DNA of 64,000 nt from Ustilago trichophora (GCA_900323505.1 OOIN01000001.1:744001-808000); one strand, 5' to 3'; shown: positions 40,885 through 51,555, numbered from the stretch's first letter. The notes: generated by a model not told the origin, from the sequence alone. Numbers and translations: made by a program.

Positions 40885-42582
40885 TCAATTTCGATCGTCG
40901 GCAGGTTCTTGCTCGTCCGCACCTGAAATACCGACCAAGCTGGTGGTGAAATCCGACTCGCCGCCACGTTTGGCGAAATCCGACAGATCACTGAGCGTAC
41001 GAAGCGTTCTCGAGAAGAGACGGGTGAAGGAGATATCCCACTGACCGATTGCATCCGAGAGGCTGAAGTTGATGGAACCCATCTCGGAGCGACTCATCTT
41101 GCCATCTTCTGTCGGCTCTACATCTGTGCTCGATGAACGTGGTCTCTTGCTGGGTAGTCCGTCGGCGCGCGGCTCATCGACTTCTGATGGTGGATCTTCG
41201 AACGGCTCGTCCTGGCGCTTCCTCTTCTCGTGCGTGGCGTGCGATGTGACCGCTTCGACGGTGCCCAGCACTGATGCACCGAGCTTTTGATCTGACTCGC
41301 CCTCATCACCTCCATTGCGTGACACGGTGGCTGGTCTGTCCTCCTCATCATCATCGTCGTCAGCATCTGGGTCGAGCTTGCGATCGAAGAGATCTTGGTA
41401 GTGCTTGTGCTCCTCGGTATCGTCTTCGACATCATAGCCTTCTTCTTGTATCTGCTCGGCATCGATTTTAACGTCTTCGAAATCGGGATCATCCGCATCG
41501 TCGACCGGTGCAGCATCCGTGTCAGGATCCTGTTTGATGCCGAGCGCGCCTTCAACGGTGTTATCAGGTGGCTCTTGCTCGGGATCGTGCTCGTCCATGA
41601 TTGGTGGCGGAGGAGCATCGAGTTCTGTGCGCATCCAGGAGAAGAGTTTCTCGCGTGAAGAGATGGCAATGTTGCGCAATCTGACTTGATCTGTCACACC
41701 AACCGTCCTGTTGCCTCGACCGCCGTGTATCGGCAGGCTCTCTCTGGGTGTGACGCTTGTGGAAGCAGATGCACCAGATACGAATCGGCCATCGATAGCT
41801 GGGGAAGGCACAAGGCTGCTCGTCGAGTGGACTGTGCGAGGGTTGTAGGGTTGATGCGACCGCGGTTGATCTTGCGTGGTGGCATCGCCATCTGTGGAGT
41901 CTGGGAATGCCTTTCGTGCGTTGCTGAGGGCGACTGGGAGGTTGATGAGGTTGCCTCGAAGAACAGCAGCCCATATGCGATCTAGAAGGTCGAGCGTCTG
42001 CAGAGTGAGATTGAGCTGCTTAGTTCTTGAGGCTATTTGATGCTGCCTCTCTTCTTCTTCGTCCGAGTCGGAGCCCTCGTCGTCGTCGTCAGCTTCAGCG
42101 CCTGTAATCTTGTCACTAGCCTTGCTTTGGTCCTGCTTCTGACGCTTGCGCTGTCTACGAGAAGCCTCCATCTCCATGGCCAGGCTATATCCAGTAATGC
42201 CATCGGCAAGGTCGGTAGAGCATCGGAGAAGGTAGGAGATGAGCAGGTTGGTGCTTCCACTGCCATACGGTGGAACGTGTGCCAATACACCGAGCAATCG
42301 CATCCACTCTGCGAGATAGCTGGAGAGAGTATGTAGAGAAGATGATGGATCGAACCTCTTACGATAGCCTCGTGTGATGTCTTCGAGTGCACCATCGAGA
42401 AATGATCGGAGTTTAGCCTCTTGCTTGCTGCTTAGAGGTTTCGGTGTTGCAACCGAATCTGGGACGTGGTCATGGTTGGTGTCGTTGTGCTGAGTTGCTG
42501 GTTGATGACCCCCGCTGCCACCATTGTCGTCTGCAAAGACGGTCGAGAGATCATCGATAATGAATCCTCCAGCTGACTGCAT
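40885..42582 (-). CDS. Acidic protein of unknown function, probably nuclear
   Basis: The frame gives 565 residues from the ATG at 42582; a longer frame starts at a GTG (42666) and was not used. I do not recognise the family. The first 250 residues look folded and helical (SYLAEWMRLLGVLAHVP, LNLTLQTLDLLDRIWAAVLR). They are interrupted by an acidic/Ser stretch. The second half is dominated by Asp/Glu runs and contains basic clusters (KRKRQDE, SKRPRSSS) that could act as nuclear localisation signals. A final conserved-looking segment reads DAIGQWDISFTRLF. It shares a divergent promoter region with the AlkB-like gene. Confidence 0.75.
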   Translation of the reverse strand: MQSAGGFIIDDLSTVFADDNGGSGGHQPATQHNDTNHDHVPDSVATPKPLSSKQEAKLRSFLDGALEDITRGYRKRFDPSSSLHTLSSYLAEWMRLLGVLAHVPPYGSGSTNLLISYLLRCSTDLADGITGYSLAMEMEASRRQRKRQKQDQSKASDKITGAEADDDDEGSDSDEEEERQHQIASRTKQLNLTLQTLDLLDRIWAAVLRGNLINLPVALSNARKAFPDSTDGDATTQDQPRSHQPYNPRTVHSTSSLVPSPAIDGRFVSGASASTSVTPRESLPIHGGRGNRTVGVTDQVRLRNIAISSREKLFSWMRTELDAPPPPIMDEHDPEQEPPDNTVEGALGIKQDPDTDAAPVDDADDPDFEDVKIDAEQIQEEGYDVEDDTEEHKHYQDLFDRKLDPDADDDDDEEDRPATVSRNGGDEGESDQKLGASVLGTVEAVTSHATHEKRKRQDEPFEDPPSEVDEPRADGLPSKRPRSSSTDVEPTEDGKMSRSEMGSINFSLSDAIGQWDISFTRLFSRTLRTLSDLSDFAKRGGESDFTTSLVGISGADEQEPADDRN

Positions 42583-42808
42583 TTTGAAGTCAAACGATAG
42601 GCTGAGTCGAGTCGAGTTATGTATTAGAGATGACTGTATTGTAGGAAGGAAGAGCCGAAACAGCACGGACCTTCCGATGCATCATCGACGCGGCTTTGTA
42701 TGAAATCACTTTTTTTGTCCTCCACTTTCGGATACTTTGCCGGACACGCTGTTCTCACAGGTTGCTTTTGGCTCAGCGCCGCGTATCGCCTCGAAAACAA
42801 ATGAAGCA

Positions 42809-42870
<62 letters not shown>

Positions 42871-43185
42871 AAAAAAAACGGGGGTCCCTGCATGAAACCA
42901 GTCAATTGACGACAAAGAAAAAAAGTTGCGCAACAAGACAGTTGAGTTTAAGGTTTGACACTCGTGTGACTTGTCGGAGGACGAGCAAGCCATACAGCGC
43001 TGTGACAGCCAGACACAAGAGGGTCCGACTACTAAAGTTATGCCTTCTTCTAGCTTAGATCCTGCTTATGAACTCGCAATTCAGCACCATCTGGGCTTTG
43101 ATCTCTGACTTCAACATGACCAGTCTCAACTCTCAATCCCACAACACTCACTCACTGCTTCCCACCACCATGCCGTGAACCCAAC
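42583..43185. promoter_or_regulatory. Divergent promoter region with A60 tract
   Basis: 603 bp between divergent start codons of the acidic-protein gene and the AlkB-like gene. It contains 60 consecutive A (42810-42869), one C, then eight more A. Poly(dA:dT) of this size is expected to exclude nucleosomes. A two-codon upstream ORF (ATGCCGTGA) precedes the AlkB-like start by a few bases. Confidence 0.6.
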
Positions 43186-46100
43186 ATGCTGGCCAGCGGT
43201 CCCATCATTTGGTCCGAGGTGAGCTACATTCACCCTCATATTACAAACATCTGCTGTATGCAGTCCAGCTGATCTCTAGCCCTCTCCTCTTATCGACTCG
43301 GCAGACACGCCAGGAGCTGTGCGAGAGCCTTCCCTACTACCGCGCCTATCAGACAGGTTCCTATGTCACAGGAGCACTTGGCCAACCACCATCATCTTCA
43401 GAAACAAAGCGCCATAGAAGGTATGCCACCCTCAAGGACTCGATCCCGTATGGCTATCTACTCGCAGGATGGCCTTCTCGGCGCGATGCTTGGGCTCACA
43501 ATGGCAGAGTCATTATCTCCCATGGAGGTGGTAAGAGCGAAGTCGATGCAGAAGCCGGACCTGGCACGGCCAAGAAGGCATCACTCAAGCAGGACCAGTC
43601 GTCGAGCGACAGCACCATCCGTGCCCTCTTGCATTCATCCAGGCATCGCCTACCCATCGTTCTGATCGCAGCAGACAGCTATGCTCTGTTGCCTTTCAAA
43701 CTACCCTGCTCTTATGCGGTGATGGGCTGGTACCTCATCACCGACGGTTGGGCAGAGCGGGAGATCACCGATGCAGACACCGGTTTCGTCAGGTGGAAGT
43801 TTCGCTTCGAATGGATCCCTGCCCAAGGCCAGCCTTGGTGGGAGCTCCCTGGCCGCCACTTTAACCAACCATGGAACCCACGCCTGCGAACCGAGACCTT
43901 CACTCAGGCACAGCGTCAGTTAGCCCAACAGATGCTCCTCAAAGAGAAAACGAACGGGCTCGCTACATCTTCGTCCGTGTCATCAGCTTCTTCTTCTTCA
44001 TCATCATCCTCCTCCTCTGCGTCGTCACGGTTATCAACACCAAAACCCATGGACGATGACGAGCGTCACAGACTCTTGTTTGGACCCGTCGAAATCTCGG
44101 TCAAGCTCGTCTCCACTGTTGCCTCGACACCAGCCGCAGAGACACCGTGCAACCTTCCCAATTCCGCAACCTGCCTCTCTTGCCGCTTTCCGAGCCCCGT
44201 CGTTTTCGACCTCGGCTGGATGTGTCTTCAGACTCAATGCCAGCGCTTCTTTCTTTTGTCCTCTGGGAAGCGTCCTGTTGAAGACTTACTCAGGTTCAGC
44301 CCCGACTTTCTTCTCCCTCAAGGCACCGCTCTCAATGATTCCTTTCCCAGCGGCCAACCGCCCTTCTCGCTCGTCCCACTTTCTCCCTCTCCCGACTCAA
44401 TGGACCAAGCCCAAGGTCTATGGTGTCGTAAATGCGGCCGTCTCAGCTGTAGAGAACTCATCTATAAGCCACGGTGCGCCCACTGCGGCTATCGTATTGG
44501 CCAGTGGAAACCCCTCCCTACCGTTCTACCGCCCTTGATGTCCCGTAGTCCTTTCGACTTTACATCCTCATCAGACGGGATGGGGTCAATGCTGTTCGAC
44601 CCCATCATCAGCCCGAGTTCAGGAATAGTAATGAGTGTACGAAGAGGAAATGGTCTGGCTATGTACTCTTTTGCCTTCCCAGAGATGTTTGGGGATTGCC
44701 GTGTACACCTCATTCAAGCTGATGTGGATGGCGGAGCGAAGGAGTTGGTCGCGGATCACATTTTCGCTGACTTTCAGAAACATGCCTGGCCCACAGACAC
44801 TGCAGCCGAAAAGGACGCGTCGAGGAAGCTTAGGCTCGAGAGGATAGAAGAGCGACAACCATATTCCGAGTCGGCGACGCCCGTCAAAGGGATATCTAGC
44901 ATCAAGGCGGCAGAGAGAGAGGTGGGGTTGAAGGAAGAAACTGATCAGGAGCAGTCACAATCTGCAACACCTTCGACAGAAACTACCAATACCGATACAG
45001 CACAGCAGTCAATACGTATCATCCCATTCCGCCGGCACGTACTCAAATCACACGCTGCTGGATCAGGTCGCATGCTGACCCAACAGTTCACTTGCAACTA
45101 TGGAGTACCATACAAGCACGTTGTCGCAATGGGTACCGAACCCCTCGATTCCTCGTCGCCCCCCGTAATCCTCTCCACCCTCGAACTGCTCCACACTCGC
45201 ACGCGATCCATCCTCCCCTCATCGGACAACTTCAACGAACTCTACCCAGTATTGTACCTGGAACACCAAAAGATGTCATTCCATGACGACGGTGAGCCGG
45301 GCCTCGGACCCATCGTCTCCTCACTCTCCCTCGGCTCGACATGCAGGATGAAATTCAGACTGAAAGCCAAGCACCAGCCCAACTTTTCACAGGTCAAGCC
45401 GCGAGATCGTGTGGTGCTCGATCTGCCGCTTCGACACGGATCAGTGGTGGTGCAGGAAGGCCATGATTTGCAGCGGTACTTTGAGCATTGTGTGAATCCT
45501 GATGGGTTTCGAATCGCCATCACAGCGCGGAGGATCGACGCAGTTGTCAACGATCGAGGCGAAAAAAGGCCCAGGAGCAGCAGTAGTGGCGATAAAAAGC
45601 GGAGCCGCAGGATTGATGCCGTGGTAAAGGATGGAGGAAATATTGAGGCCATGCCTAGCAGCAGCAGCAGTAGTAGCGGAAGCAGCAAGGGTAGCAAGAA
45701 GACAGCTCCAACAAAACCGAGGGCGAAAGCGAAAGCGACGAACAACCCGGTGTCGCTATCGATGCTCAACATGGTCAAAGCAGCCGAGGAGCGCTTTCTT
45801 GCGAGTAAGCGGAAGACATTGAAGAAGAAGTCCAACGTGGAGGAGAATCAGGGCTCCGCGAATATATGTCCTATTTGGGGCACGGAGTTGCTTGAGGAAG
45901 AAGGAAGCTCTGCGAGCAACGACTGTCAAGCAACGACGGAGACGCTCGCTGATCAGGCTTCTCCATCGAAACTGGCGGAAAGCTCATCAAATATCAAGAG
46001 TCGAAAAATGAACGTCAAAGTCGACGAATGCGAGCAAAGTACACTCCCGGCATGGTTCATTGATGAGGTTTCCTCGACCAGCTGCTTCAGTCCGAACAAT

Positions 46101-46292
46101 GACCTCGAACGGGTGGCGAAAAGCGCCTCTCAGACCAAATCCCATCCCAAGCCGATAACCAATCCAGCAGAAGCCCCACCACGAGCGCCAACCCGCATCA
46201 ACGGCGAATCCCCACAAGGTGTAAAAAATGAAACCGAGCGAGAGCGGGACGCCAAGCGCCGGAGCTATCTCCTGGACCGAGGCCTGGGCTAG
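43186..46292 (+). CDS. Large AlkB-like Fe(II)/2-oxoglutarate dioxygenase
   Basis: Two exons, 43186-43218 and 43305-46292, give 1006 residues; donor GTGAGC, acceptor CGGCAG, phase 0. The AlkB-type catalytic core lies about two-thirds along: NELYPVLYLEHQKMSFHDDG (Fe ligands His and Asp in FHDD), GLGPIVSSLSLGS, LPLRHGSVVVQEG, the distal His in RYFEH, and GFRIAITARRI with the 2-oxoglutarate Arg. Two Cys clusters upstream, CLSCRFPS and WCRKCGRLSCRE...CAHCGY, look like zinc-binding modules. Ser-rich and Lys-rich linkers separate these from an unassigned N-terminal region and a disordered C-terminus. It probably demethylates nucleic acid; the target is unknown. It is much longer than typical AlkB homologues. 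Confidence 0.83.
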
Positions 46293-46996
46293 CTGCTACG
46301 ACGTGACTCTTTCTTCCCTTTCTCACATCGGAGGCCTTCAGATGTAATCGGCCTTTCACACTGATAATCGAACATTTACAACCTGAGGTTGGAGAACAAG
46401 ATTGAAACCGTAGCCTTACACACGCAACTATCGACTACGATGACTGCCAGACCCTCTTGATAATCTAAGTGCAACTTTCTGAGCGTTCAACGAACCCACC
46501 CAGTGTAATGGATGGTAGATGAAGCACAGACACCACCATGGCTGTGCACTCTTGAAATATCCCACCCTGTACCACCTTGTCCCTCCTCTTGGCAGGTGGG
46601 TCGGTCACGGGCAGGGACGGGAGCACGGACACATCTGTGGAATCCAACCATTGGCAACTGCAACGAGCCATCGGGCTTCCGCGGTGACCCTTGGGAGGGC
46701 GAATTTTCATAACCTTTGGGCAGATCGCAGTAGCCCACCAGTGTCCACAGGATCGCATGTGGCCCACCAGTGTCCACAGCCATTTTCCACCACCTCGTAT
46801 GTCCGGATGGGACGAGAAGAGTGACAGCTCAGAAATCTTTGCTCTGTATGGTTGGTCCTCGGTGGGATATGGGTGTGTAGAAAGGCATATAAGCAAAGTC
46901 TTTGTGTCTATACTCGCTGCTTCTCCTCACACCTCTCACATCTCTCATATCTCAACTCTAATTTTCCACTCCGTTCTCTCGAGCCAAAGCTTCAAC
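46293..46996. other. Boundary between core genes and effector array
   Basis: No gene seen. A tandem direct repeat GCCCACCAGTGTCCACAG occurs twice with a 26-bp period (about 46734-46779). A TATA-like GCATATAAGC at 46885-46894 lies about 105 bp upstream of the first effector ATG. Confidence 0.5.
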
Positions 46997-47440
46997 ATGA
47001 AGATCCAAGCAACCCTCATCGCCACTTGTCTCGTCATCGCCATCAGTGCCAGCAGTGTTGCTGGATGGTGGATTGATAATGGTTCCAAGGGTAACCGAAT
47101 GTATAACGCCTTCTGTGGCGACAATCCTAGAACGAGCAACACAAAGCGCGTTTGCGTCACAGCTCCTGCTAGCATCATCAAACAGATTCACAGTAAGACT
47201 TCTACTTTTCAAGGTTACCTCTCTTCCAATGGAAGAGCATTTGTCCTCTTCCCAGGTAAAGAAGCCACCGTCATCAACACGGACACCTACCAAATGGTGG
47301 TTGACTTCAACCAAGTCTTGACCAATTGCGCTCGAGTCACTTTTAATGGTGCCGTCAACCCCATGGACCTCCTGCCTAAAATGGTATGCCAGCCTGGTGC
47401 AGACCCGGTGGCAATGCCATCCGAGTCATCCATACACTGA
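46997..47440 (+). CDS. Secreted four-cysteine effector candidate 1 (Mig1-like family)
   Basis: 147 residues. A signal peptide of about 22 residues (MKIQATLIATCLVIAISASS) is followed by a mature protein with four Cys: NAFCGD, RVCVTA, NCARVTF and VCQPGADPV. The family pattern is F/Y-C near mature residue 15, then x-C-[VF] about 20 residues on, a central F-x-x-Y-L-S, then C-[AT]-x-[VI] and C-x-P-G near the end; two disulfides are likely. This layout resembles Mig1-type proteins induced in smut-infected plants; that link is recalled, not searched. First gene of the array, all on the + strand. Confidence 0.85.
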   Translation: MKIQATLIATCLVIAISASSVAGWWIDNGSKGNRMYNAFCGDNPRTSNTKRVCVTAPASIIKQIHSKTSTFQGYLSSNGRAFVLFPGKEATVINTDTYQMVVDFNQVLTNCARVTFNGAVNPMDLLPKMVCQPGADPVAMPSESSIH

Positions 47441-47880
47441 TGTTCTTTCTCGGCATTCATATTCGATTCACGTCTACCTTTGTAAGAACGCAAATCTATC
47501 GAGCGCTTACATAGTACATCCCACTTGGTCACCAGCAAGTTCAAAAATGTGTGCACAGTAGTGATATTTATGAAGCGTTGCTCCGGATTTTCACCGCGTG
47601 AGAGTCGATTGTCAGCTACGTGGAAAGGAGCAGAGATCCCCGGTGGTGGGCGAAAAGCAGTCTGAAGAGGAGTTCGGGACAACGCACCGTGCTCGAGTAC
47701 TTTTGAGTGGTGACACCTGATGGTGGGCCTTACATTGCAGAACCTATGCTTTTGGCTGCAGAATCAGCCCCCGCTTTTGACCCACAGTATAAGTGGCAAC
47801 CTCACCATGACAAGCATCGACGGCTCAGATGAGATTGCCGCCGTAGATTGAAGTGGAGCCGGTGGAGACCACATTTTGAA

Positions 47881-48060
47881 GGTATAAAGCTAAGCCCCTT
47901 CGCCGATTTTACTCACCTCTTCACACACTTCTTCATTGCCCATCGAATTCCAGTTCTAGCAATCCTCGCCCTTTGCCTCGCCATTGTCATCACTGCTAAT
48001 AGCTGATGTTCGCTGTCCGAACTCATAACTAGATTCGCATCTGTCTTTGTATGATTGCAA
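47881..48060 (+). pseudogene. Deletion remnant of an effector gene
   Basis: The TATA box GGTATAAAGC (47881-47890) and CCCCTTCGCCG leader match active neighbours. A decayed signal-peptide region follows at about 47956-48002 (TAGCAATCCTCGCC ... CATCACTGCTAATAG), without an ATG and out of frame. It is joined directly to sequence like the 3' flank of effectors 1 and 2 (CTGATGTTCGCTGTCC ... GTCTTTGTATGA). The whole mature coding region is missing, which suggests an internal deletion. Confidence 0.7.
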
Positions 48061-48380
48061 AGCCTTGGCATGCATCCCACTTAGTTACCCGCGAGCTTCA
48101 ACCAGTGTGCATAGTAGTGATGTTTGTAAAGTGCAGACCTGCTCTTCGCCTCCCTGGAGGTGTTTCTGACCGTCGGTTCATTGAGTGGTTACACGGAGAG
48201 GAGCAGAGGTTTGGAGCGATCTGAAGATGAAACGCGGCCAAAGCGCCGTGCTTACTTCCGAGTGATGACATTTCTCACACCGCGGAGCCTCGTACGCTTT
48301 TGTCTGCAGACTCATTTCACTTTAACCCACAGTAAAAAGTGGCAGCCTATCATGGCGAGAAGAGACGGCTCAGAACAGTG

Positions 48381-48510
48381 TCTCAGGTATCGCGGCCTCG
48401 GGTTGAGGTGGGATCGGTGGATCCTGAAATTTGTAGTCGAGGTATAAAGCCCAGCCCCTCCCTCGCCGGGTTTCACTGTTTCACCCTCACAACATCTTCT
48501 CACGGCCATC
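48381..48510 (+). promoter_or_regulatory. Effector 2 core promoter, 130-bp shared block
   Basis: This block contains the TATA box GGTATAAAGC (48441-48450) followed by CCAGCCCCTCCCTCGCCGGG. It matches 51426-51555 upstream of effector 3 with four substitutions in 130 bp by my count. Confidence 0.8.
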
Positions 48511-48541
48511 TCCCCTTCCACAGTGTCCGTCAACTTTCATC

Positions 48542-48982
48542 ATGAAGCTTCAAGCAATCCTTATCGCTTCCTGTCTCCCCATCGCCATCACTGCCACTAG
48601 TGTTGCTGAAAAGTGGCTCAATTCAAAGGGTGGCCGATACTACGACGCCTACTGTGGCACTCGTCCTCGTTTCGCCGACACCAAGCATCTCTGCGTCACT
48701 GCTTCCGCTGATATCGTCAAAAGTATCCAGGAGACGTCCACCTTCAGAGGCTACCTCTCACGCAAGGGAGATGCCTTTGCGCTCGTCCCAAATCACGAAA
48801 TGACGGTCATCAGAACAAAGAAGTACCACATGATTGTCGACTTCAAACCCTCTCGTGTTCCTGCCGAACATCAGGGCAAGTGCGCCGAAGTCATCTTCAC
48901 AGGAACCGAAGTCGATCCCAAGATCACCCAACCCCACTACTACTGTCAGCCTGGTGCACAGCCGGTAAAGATGCCGGCTTAA
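48542..48982 (+). CDS. Secreted four-cysteine effector candidate 2
   Basis: 146 residues with signal peptide MKLQAILIASCLPIAITATS. Cysteines fall in DAYCGT, HLCVTA, GKCAEVIF and YYCQPGAQPV, the full family set. TFRGYLSRKGDAFALVP is the central block. The protein ends soon after the last Cys with VKMPA. The 32 bp between the shared promoter block and the ATG differ from effector 3. Confidence 0.87.
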   Translation: MKLQAILIASCLPIAITATSVAEKWLNSKGGRYYDAYCGTRPRFADTKHLCVTASADIVKSIQETSTFRGYLSRKGDAFALVPNHEMTVIRTKKYHMIVDFKPSRVPAEHQGKCAEVIFTGTEVDPKITQPHYYCQPGAQPVKMPA

Positions 48983-49232
48983 GCCACAATACGTCGTATA
49001 CTATGGGCTGATGCTTTGTGTCCGCACTCACACTGGATTCTCGTCTGTCTTTGTATGACTTTGCCCTCATATAAATCCCACATCCGCTTGATCAACCGCG
49101 AGCTTCAGTGTGCAAGGCAGTGATGTCGATGAAGCAAAAAATTGTTTTTCACCGACTGAGAGATGTTTTCGTCCCCTGTCTTTGCTGACTACACGTAAAC
49201 TAGCAGAGATTCCCGGGCGTGGAAGACGCACA

Positions 49233-49574
49233 TCTGTTGCAAGCGGGTGTTGAGAGGCAGCGATGCCAGCAGAGGGAGAGAGCATAGAAGCATATGATTG
49301 CGGCGAAAGTGAGAGCGTACTCCTAGGACCCAAGGCTCCCGGACCCGCCGTGAGGGGGGTTCGGTCGAGCGCAGCGGGACAGAACATACAAAGACGAAGA
49401 GAGAAGGGAGGGAAATACAGGGTGGGGAAAACGATTAGCGAGCTTGGGGAAAGCGCAGCAAAAGAGAGCGCAGTGAGGAGAGATGAAGGAAGGAGGAGCA
49501 AGTGAAAGGTTTTTGCTGCTACCCCCACTCGCTCAACAGACGCTGTCTCGCAGCTCATTCGCGCGAGACAGACC
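49233..49574 (-). mobile_element. Solo repeat unit (A-spacer-B) of retrotransposon 2
   Basis: In reverse orientation the 342 bp correspond exactly in length to A2-spacer-B2 of element 2 (57271-57612): A is 49574-49432, B is 49349-49233. I see one substitution in the A part. No ORFs remain. It most simply arose by recombination between A1 and A2 of a full element, the YR equivalent of a solo LTR. It lies between effector 2 and the start-less effector copy. Confidence 0.88.
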
Positions 49575-49930
49575 ATCGAGCAAGCTGAAGATGGAACAGG
49601 GGCGACGCACTGGGATTTCGAGTGGTGATATTTGACGGCGGGCACTACATTGCTGAGCCGTGCGTGCATTTGCATGAAGGATCAGCCGCTGTGACCCACG
49701 GCCCGAGTCGTGAACGTATCATTGTGAGGAGAGACGTGAGCCGCCATTTGATGATAAGGACCTGCATTCCGATAATTTACATGCTTTTGCATGCAGAATA
49801 AGCCTCCTTGACCCACAAAATGAATAGCAAACGTAACCGGGTGGTAAGGCATGTGAGTCAACGATTGCTCGCATGGGAGCTCCGAAATCGCCGCTGATCA
49901 AGATGGGATTGGTGGAGCCCAAAGCCGTAG

Positions 49931-50465
49931 GGTATAAAGCCAAGCCCCTGTTCGCCGAAGTTCGCAGCTTACTCCCTCAACGTCCACCATCAAAGCAACG
50001 ATTTTGGCGGCCTCCATCGCCATCGTCACGACTACCGAGGCCGTTGTTGGATGGTCTATTCCGCCCACAGTCGAGCAAAACTATCAAGCATACTGTGGTG
50101 GACGTGATGCTCCTTTGGCAGCCACAAAGCATCTCTGCGTGAAAACCTCGATACCTATCATCAAGAAGATCCAAAAGACTTCCCACTTCGAAGCTTACCT
50201 CTCCCCCGAGGGGAGAAGGTTTGCGCTCGTCCCAAGCGCCGAAGATACCAGGATCGAGACGAAGAACTACAAGATGCTTGTCGAGTTTTATACACCCCCA
50301 AGCTTCAACGACAGGCATCATTGTGCGGATATCTCGTTTGAAGTGTTTGGAGTACATGATCCCAACAGCCCTCGCCGTTTTGCAACGGTCTGTCATCCTG
50401 ATGGAGGGGATCATACGTTGCCAGAAAAGGCTCCTGAGAATCCTCGCCATTCTTTTGGCCAGTAG
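49931..50465 (+). pseudogene. Effector copy lacking its start codon
   Basis: A TATA box GGTATAAAGC (49931-49940) and leader are present and the reading frame from about 49989 to the TAA at 50463-50465 is intact with all four family cysteines (AYCGG, HLCVKT, HHCADI, VCHPDGG). The frame begins ACCATCAAAGCAACG, where the intact genes have ATG-A-A/G-G directly before ATC; those six bases are absent. No in-frame ATG lies between the TATA box and the mature region; the next is two-thirds into the protein. A TTG at 50004 is the only near-cognate start. I read it as a recent pseudogene, though non-AUG initiation cannot be excluded. Confidence 0.7.
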
Positions 50466-51425
50466 CATACGCCACACTAGAACGACATCTAGTCCAATCG
50501 ACGGGTGACTTTCGATCCTCATTGATGTCTCCATAGCTAAGGTGCTACGGTAGATCATAATTCAATATTGTTATCGCATCACATCGTATCCCTTCTGTGC
50601 ACCTTGCATGCTGTCATCGGAACTTCAATTCTCATGCCAGCGTCATCTACTACTGCTGTGTGAAGTGCCTGCATTGTTTGTGGAAGCCTGACGGCTGTCA
50701 AAAAATTATGGCCCACCAAAAGATAAAGGGAAGCCTTCGTGATGCGATTCAACCAGAGGACAGGAACCATGAATGGCGAAACTTCAATCACAATCCGTTC
50801 GGTCACATTCTGTTCGCGGAGGGACGACACGAGAGTTTTTGTGGGACCGCGCCCACTGAAGTGGTACGAGTGGCGACGTTGGTGGACTTTACACACCAGT
50901 TGTTGCGTGATCGCATAGCCACCACCGCATCACTCTGTGGGACGAGTATGATAACGCAACTGCAAAGTGTAGCTTCAAGGGCGCTGCTTGATACGACAAT
51001 CAACGTAACATAAGCTGCCCCCAGCCGTGTGTTTTAAGCCCGGAAACTTGACAGTCGTGAAAGGATTGTGGCCGGCAAGGTGGCCGCATTCTATTCAGGG
51101 AGCAGCCCATCATGAACGACAAAACTTCAGTCATGACCTGGTCTGGCGAAAGTAATCATATTCGCCGAGTGACTATGTACGTCAAGGGAGGGGCAATATC
51201 TCTGTGTGAGATCTGGCCCCACCGTTGTGGCTCATGTGGCGACGTTGGAGGACCTCGGCCCCACACAGCAACAGCATTGCGTGATTGTACTCAGAGCTGA
51301 CCCTCGGCCCACACTTGTCGCGTGGGAAGGCAATTGCAAAGAGCTGCTTCGGACTTGCTGTTTCATGGGCCGATTGGCATTAAATAAACCTTGATCGTGT
51401 ACTTTCAGCTTCGCTTCTCTCTCTC
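50466..51425. other. Intergenic with relic effector promoters
   Basis: No coding gene. The upstream box GTGGCGACGTTGG occurs at 50870-50882 and again at 51236-51248, each in a context like that upstream of intact effectors, but no effector ORF follows the first. This suggests lost or partial copies of the array unit. Confidence 0.5.
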
Positions 51426-51555
51426 TCTCAGGTATCGCGGCCTCAGGTTGAGGTGGGATCGGTGGATCCTGAAATTTGTAGTCGAGGTGTAAAGCCCAGC
51501 CCCTCCCTCGCTGGGTTTCACTGCTTCACCCTCACAACATCTTCTCACGGCCATC
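51426..51555 (+). promoter_or_regulatory. Effector 3 core promoter, 130-bp shared block
   Basis: Near-identical to 48381-48510 (four substitutions). One of them changes the TATA box to GGTGTAAAGC at 51486-51495. Confidence 0.8.
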
